Both the position numbers and the translations under genes were made by a program. Shown here piece after piece: positions 22,401-28,400 of a DNA stretch of 64,000 nt. The stretch spans positions 1,128,501 to 1,192,500 of the forward strand of contig NZ_CP045369.1 of NCBI RefSeq assembly GCF_009363535.1. Reading direction: 5' to 3'. Position 1 is the stretch's first letter. Every line of letters begins with the position of its first letter. Origin of the DNA: Microbulbifer sp. THAF38 (GTDB lineage: Bacteria; Pseudomonadota; Gammaproteobacteria; Pseudomonadales; Cellvibrionaceae). The notes under the pieces are model-generated. The model had not been told where the DNA came from. It ran no database searches and worked only from the letters and a program-made list of their open reading frames with translations.

Positions 22401-25400
22401 ACTTGATACAGACCAGACAACGGCGCTACTAACAGACAGCAATAAGGCATACCGCACGGAAATTAATGATTTGTTACTTGCAGCATTATTGTTTGGGATA
22501 GGTCAGTGGACCGGCGAATCGGCGATAAGAATCGATATGGAGGGGCATGGTCGTGAAGCAATGGACGCGACTATTGATCACAGTGATACCTTAGGCTGGT
22601 TCACGAGTATTTATCCATTAACACTACATTGTGAAAGTACAGCTGATATTGCTCAACTGATTATTGCAGTAAAGGAGCAGATTCGTCAGGTGCCGAAAAA
22701 AGGCATTGGTTATGGACTACTGAAGTATTTGGCTCGCGATGAGGCAATTATTAAGCAGTTTCGAGGAAATGAGTCTGCTGTCATTTTTAACTATCTCGGA
22801 CAAGTTGATCAGTCTGCCGGAAGCGACAATTTATTTAGTATTGCTGACGAAGAAGCCGGGAACATTATCAGCCCAAGACGTCAACGTGAACATCAATTGA
22901 GCATTATTGGCAGTGTGTTAAATGGCCAACTAACTTTTACTGTCGCGTACAACGGTAAGCAATACAGCAGTAGCGACGTTATGGCATTCATTGACGGCGT
23001 TAAATCAGGCTTAGTCAATATCATTGGGCATTGTTCAAGCAGTGACGGTTGTTATACGCCTAGTGATTTCCCAATGGCTAATGTTGAGGTGTCAGCACTG
23101 CAATCATTGCAACTGGATTATCCCAACTTACAGGATCTTTACCAGTCAACGCCAATGCAACAAGGTTTGCTGTTTCACAGTTTGATGGATAAATCAGCCT
23201 ATGTCACCCAGTTGTACTTGAACGTTTCAGGAACACTTGACGTAGAAGCCTTTAAACAAGCATGGCATCAAGTTGTTCAACACTATGATGTATTTCGTAC
23301 TGTTTTTGTTGGTGAAGAAATGCACCAGTTAGTGCTTGCGGATGGCCTGCTGGACTTTACCGTTGAAGATCTACGAGGTTTGGATACTGACACGCAAATC
23401 GAAAGGTTCGAAAAATACCGTTTAGCGGATAAGCAAAGAAGTTTTGATATTCAAGCTTTACCATTATTGAGGTTATCGTTATTTAAGTTAGACGATGAGA
23501 CCTCGAGAATGTTGCTTTCATACCATCACGCGGTGATGGATGCGTGGTCACAAGCGATTGTACTCAAGCACGTCATGCAATGTTATGAAGCAAATATTTC
23601 AGGTGGTAAAGCGACGTTACCTGCATTAATCCCTTATCGTAATTATATTCAATGGTTAGAGGAGCAAGATAAACCTGCGGCGCAACAATACTGGCATCAG
23701 GTTTTGGGTGACTTCGAATCTCCTAATGAAATTGGCATTAATCAACTCATTGTCAACAATAATGAGGAAGGACCTGGCTATAAAGAGGTATTCCTTTCGG
23801 AAGAAAAAACGGCAGCACTTCAAGCATTAGCTCAATCTACACATACAACCTTGAACACGGTTATTCAAGCAGCGTGGGGCTATCTAATCCATCGATATAG
23901 CGGCGATGATAAAGTCGTTTTTGGCGAGACCACTGCCGGCAGACCTGCAACATTATTGGATGTAGGTCAGATTGCCGGTTTGTTTATTAACACATTACCT
24001 GTAAGGCTCGATTTTGATCGAAATATCGAGGTAGCAGAGTGGTTGCAATTGGTTCATAAACAAGGCGTAGAGCGAGAGTCTTATAGCTATTTACCATTAC
24101 TTGAAATTCAAGATTTAAGCGGGATAGAGAAAAATACTTCATTGTTTAATACATTGTTTGCGTTTAACCATTTCCCAATTGAAGAAGCCGTTGAAGACGA
24201 CGATAGTGCCCACGGTTTGCGTTTTACGGACTTTGGCGACGATGAACAAACAAACTATCAATTGTCATTCAGCGTGGCGGTGAGTGAGCGATTAGAATTC
24301 TCTATCGATTACAAAAAAGAGGATTTTTCTGAAGCAACAATAGACAAGCTGTTTGAGCATATGGAAACCATATTGGATGGCATGTTGTTTGGCGGGCATC
24401 AAAAGGTCGCGAACTTACCAATGCTGACAAACGGCGAAATACAGCAGTTTGAAGCGTGGAATAATACCGTCAGAGGATATGATAGTAGTACTTGTATTCA
24501 TCAACTATTTGAACAATTAGTTGAGCAAAATCCGGAAGATATCGCAGCCGAATATTGTAATGAAAAAATAAGTTATAAAGCACTAAATTCTCAGGCAAAT
24601 CAGGTCGCGCACTTCTTAATGGAGAACGGAGTAGTAACCGATTCTTTAGTGGCTATTTGCTTAGATAGATCACTCGATATGCTTGTTGGTATGTTAGGTA
24701 TCCTCAAAGCTGGTGGCGCTTATTTGCCAATGGATCCGAACCTTCCAGAAGAACGCATTGACTATATGCTCGATGATGCAGGAGTTGAACTTGTCTTAAC
24801 AAACAGTGATTTAATGAGTCAGTTGGACTTTAGCGACTACAGAATTCTACCGCTAGATAGAGGTATTAGATCTAAGTTGCTTGCGAAGTATGAATCGATA
24901 AATCCAACCATTACATATTCTTCGTCACAGCTTGCATATGTTATTTATACCTCGGGTTCAACCGGCCAACCTAAAGGTGTTATGGCGACACATAAAAATG
25001 TTGTCCGCCTTACACATGGTAGTCAAGATTATATTGATACTAGCGTTAAACCACGTGTTCTGGTTGCCGCGCCAATATCCTTTGACGCTGCAACATTTGA
25101 AATTTGGGTGCCATTGCTACTGGGTGGTACAGCGGTTTGTTATTCACATGAAAAAATTGATATCGTCCTGATCAATCAAACGATCGTTGAGCACAATGTT
25201 AATACAGCGTGGTTAACATCTCGATTATTTGATTTGTGGGTAGATAGCCCACAATGTGCAAACACACCACTAACAACGATTATTACCGGTGGTGATGTAG
25301 TTTTAAGTAAGTCAGTCAAGCAACTTTACGACGTCAACTCAAATATTCAGGTGGTGAACGGCTATGGACCTACTGAGTGTGTGACGTTTGCATGTTGCCT

Positions 25401-28400
25401 TCCTATCGCACGAGACTTTGATGCAAACCAATCACTGCCAATAGGTCGAGCTATTGGAGATACCCTAGTATATGTCTTGTCAGAAGATCTGAAGAGACTG
25501 CCGGTTGGGGCTGTTGGTCAATTGTATATTGGTGGTGATGCGGTAGCACGTGGCTATTTGAATCAGCAACAACTTACAAATGATAAGTTTATTGATGATC
25601 CTTTCTCATCAAGAACTGATACACGAATGTACAAAACGGGTGATTTGGTTCGCTGGTTACCACAAGGGCACATTGAGTATATCGGTCGTGTTGATCACCA
25701 AGTGAAATTAAGAGGCTTCCGTATAGAGCTGGGTGAAATCGAGCATCAGTTGTCAACGTGTCCTGGTGTCAAAGACACAGTTGTTCAATTGCTTCAAGGT
25801 AAAGGTGATGATACTAAGCGTTTAGTAGCATATGTGAATCCCGAACCAACGATTGATGCCAGTGATGAACGTAAACTAATAGATACCTATCGTGATTATC
25901 TAAAAGATAGGTTACCGGACTATATGATGCCTGCAGTGTTTGTTGTTATGTCGGTAATGCCGCTAACAGTGAATGGCAAGATCGATCGTAAAGCGCTTCC
26001 GGCACCGTCAGAAGAAGCTATTCAAAAAGTCGCATATGTGGCGCCAACGAACGAATTAGAGTCGGCTATTTGTGAGGCGTTTGAACAAATTCTTGGTGTG
26101 AATCAAATCGGCATCGAAGATAATTTCTTTACGCTAGGTGGTGATTCCATCATGTCAATTCGTGTGGTGGCTAAAGTTAATCAATCACTTGCACACACTG
26201 AATACGCTGAACTGGGGGTAAAAGAAATATTTGCTCTACAAACAGCAAAAGCGTTAGCGGAGTTTATGACCGAAAACGCGTGTAATTCTAAGACGAGATT
26301 AGAATTAGAGCCATTTTCTTTGCTAACTGACGAAGAACGTGCAGCAATTAGCGACGATGACTTAGTTTTATATGATGACATTTATCCGATGTCCGAGTTG
26401 CAGCAGGGCATGGTATTCCATACTCAACTGCAGGATAAAGGAGAAGTTTATCACGATATCTTTAGTTACCACATCAAGATGCCTTGGGATCAGGCGCTAT
26501 TCGAATCTGCTGTTGATTTAATGTTGCAGCAACATCCTGTTCTGCGCACAGGATATTATTTGGACGGTAAACGACCATTACAAAAGGTATACAAGTTAAC
26601 TGAATTGCCATTAAGTTGTGGTGACATTCGACATCTTTCTGAAGAGGAACAAGATAAATTTGTTTCTGATTGGATGCTGCAAGAAAGAGTCTCTGAGTTT
26701 GATTGGCATGGCTCACTATTTAAGTTGTTTGTCTACCGTAGAACCGATGATAGTTTCGAATTTTGCATAAGCTTCCATCACGCTGTTTACGATGGGTGGA
26801 GTAATGCTAAGTTTATCAGCCAACTGTTTGTGCATTATCAAAATGCATTAGCAGGTAAGCAACTACCTTCTCCCGAAATTGAATATGTTTTCCGTGATTT
26901 TGTTGCCCTAGAGCTTGCTGCACTGGCAAATAGTGATTCAAAAAATTATTGGCTAACAAACTTAGAAGAAGCACCAACCAAACAAATTCCCACCTTAAGC
27001 AAAGGAAGCTTGCACCAAGATAGAGTTGATAAATTCTACAATGTAGATGGGTTTACAGAATATTCTCAGCGACTTTATCAATTGGCAAAAGACTTGGGTG
27101 TACCGTTGCAGTCAGTGTTATTGAGCGCTCATTTCAAAGTGCTGAGTAGTGTGAGTGGTCATTCTAAAGCGTTATCGTCGGTTGTTGTCAATGGACGTCC
27201 TGAATATGAGGGTGGAGACAGTGGCCTAGGTTTATTCTTGAATTCAATGCCTGTTTGTTTTGACTTGGTTTCTGATTGTAGTTGGGAAAAACTCATTGGA
27301 GATATTGCGACACATATGAGTGATTGCATGGCCCATCGTCACTATCCATCATCCGCCATACAGCGGGATACCGGACGCACATTTTCTGAGGTTATTTTTA
27401 ACTATACGCATTTTCATGCCTTTAATGATATTCAAGGAAATACTAATGAGCAGGTGCTAGATTCACAGGGTTTTGAGCAAACCAACTATGACTTTGTTGT
27501 GAATTTCTCCCGGTCATCGATGGACTCTGATCGTTTGTCTTTGTATATCAATTTTGATATGAACCGTTACGATGAAGCCTTAATAGAGCGGTTGGGTAAA
27601 TATTATGTTCAAGTCTTTAAGGATTTACTCGAAAATGTCGCTCGCGAACATCATTTGTGCTGTGTAGTTGACACAGAAGAACGCCATCAACTCGTTAACG
27701 AGTGGAACAATACTGCAATTGATTATCCCCATTTAAACAGTGTACAAAGCCTGTTTGAAAAGTGGGCGATTAAAGAACCTGAAGCTATCGCATTGTCTTT
27801 TAATGGTGAAATTACTCGTTATGGACAATTAAATACCAAAGCTAATCAACTCGCTTACTATTTACAACAGCTAGGCGTTGAAGAGGGTACATTGGTTGGC
27901 GTGAGTCTGGAGCGCTCTACTGATGCCGTAATTACGATGCTCGCGGTCCTGAAAGCCGGAGGCGCTTACGTGCCAATTGATCCGCAATTACCAACTGAAC
28001 GAGTTGCGTATATTATCGAAGATGCGTCGATTGGTTTGATGTTGGCAGATTGTACTGCTGTAAAAAAGGCGTCGGATTATTGTGCTTCGGTGATAAGCAT
28101 CGATGAAGCATTATGGGAATCTGTAAATCAGTTACCTGTTAACAATCTGACAAATAGCTGGTTCAGTGCACAACAATTGGCTTATGTAATGTACACATCT
28201 GGGTCAACCGGGCAGCCTAAAGGTGTCATGGTTAATCACCAGAATATTGTTGGCCTTGTAAGCGACCAAAATTACGTGAGTATTGGGTTGGGTGATGTCG
28301 TCGCACAGGCTGCCAGTACAGCCTTTGATGCTGCAACATTTGAAATATGGGGTGCACTGTGTAACGGTGCCAAAGTAGCCTATATAGATAAGGAATCATT

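Noticed and set aside
26046..26290. Assuming epimerisation of residues 6 and 10 because their carriers are GGDS
   Set aside because: No E domain follows T6 or T10, and the next C domains lack a full dual C/E His motif.
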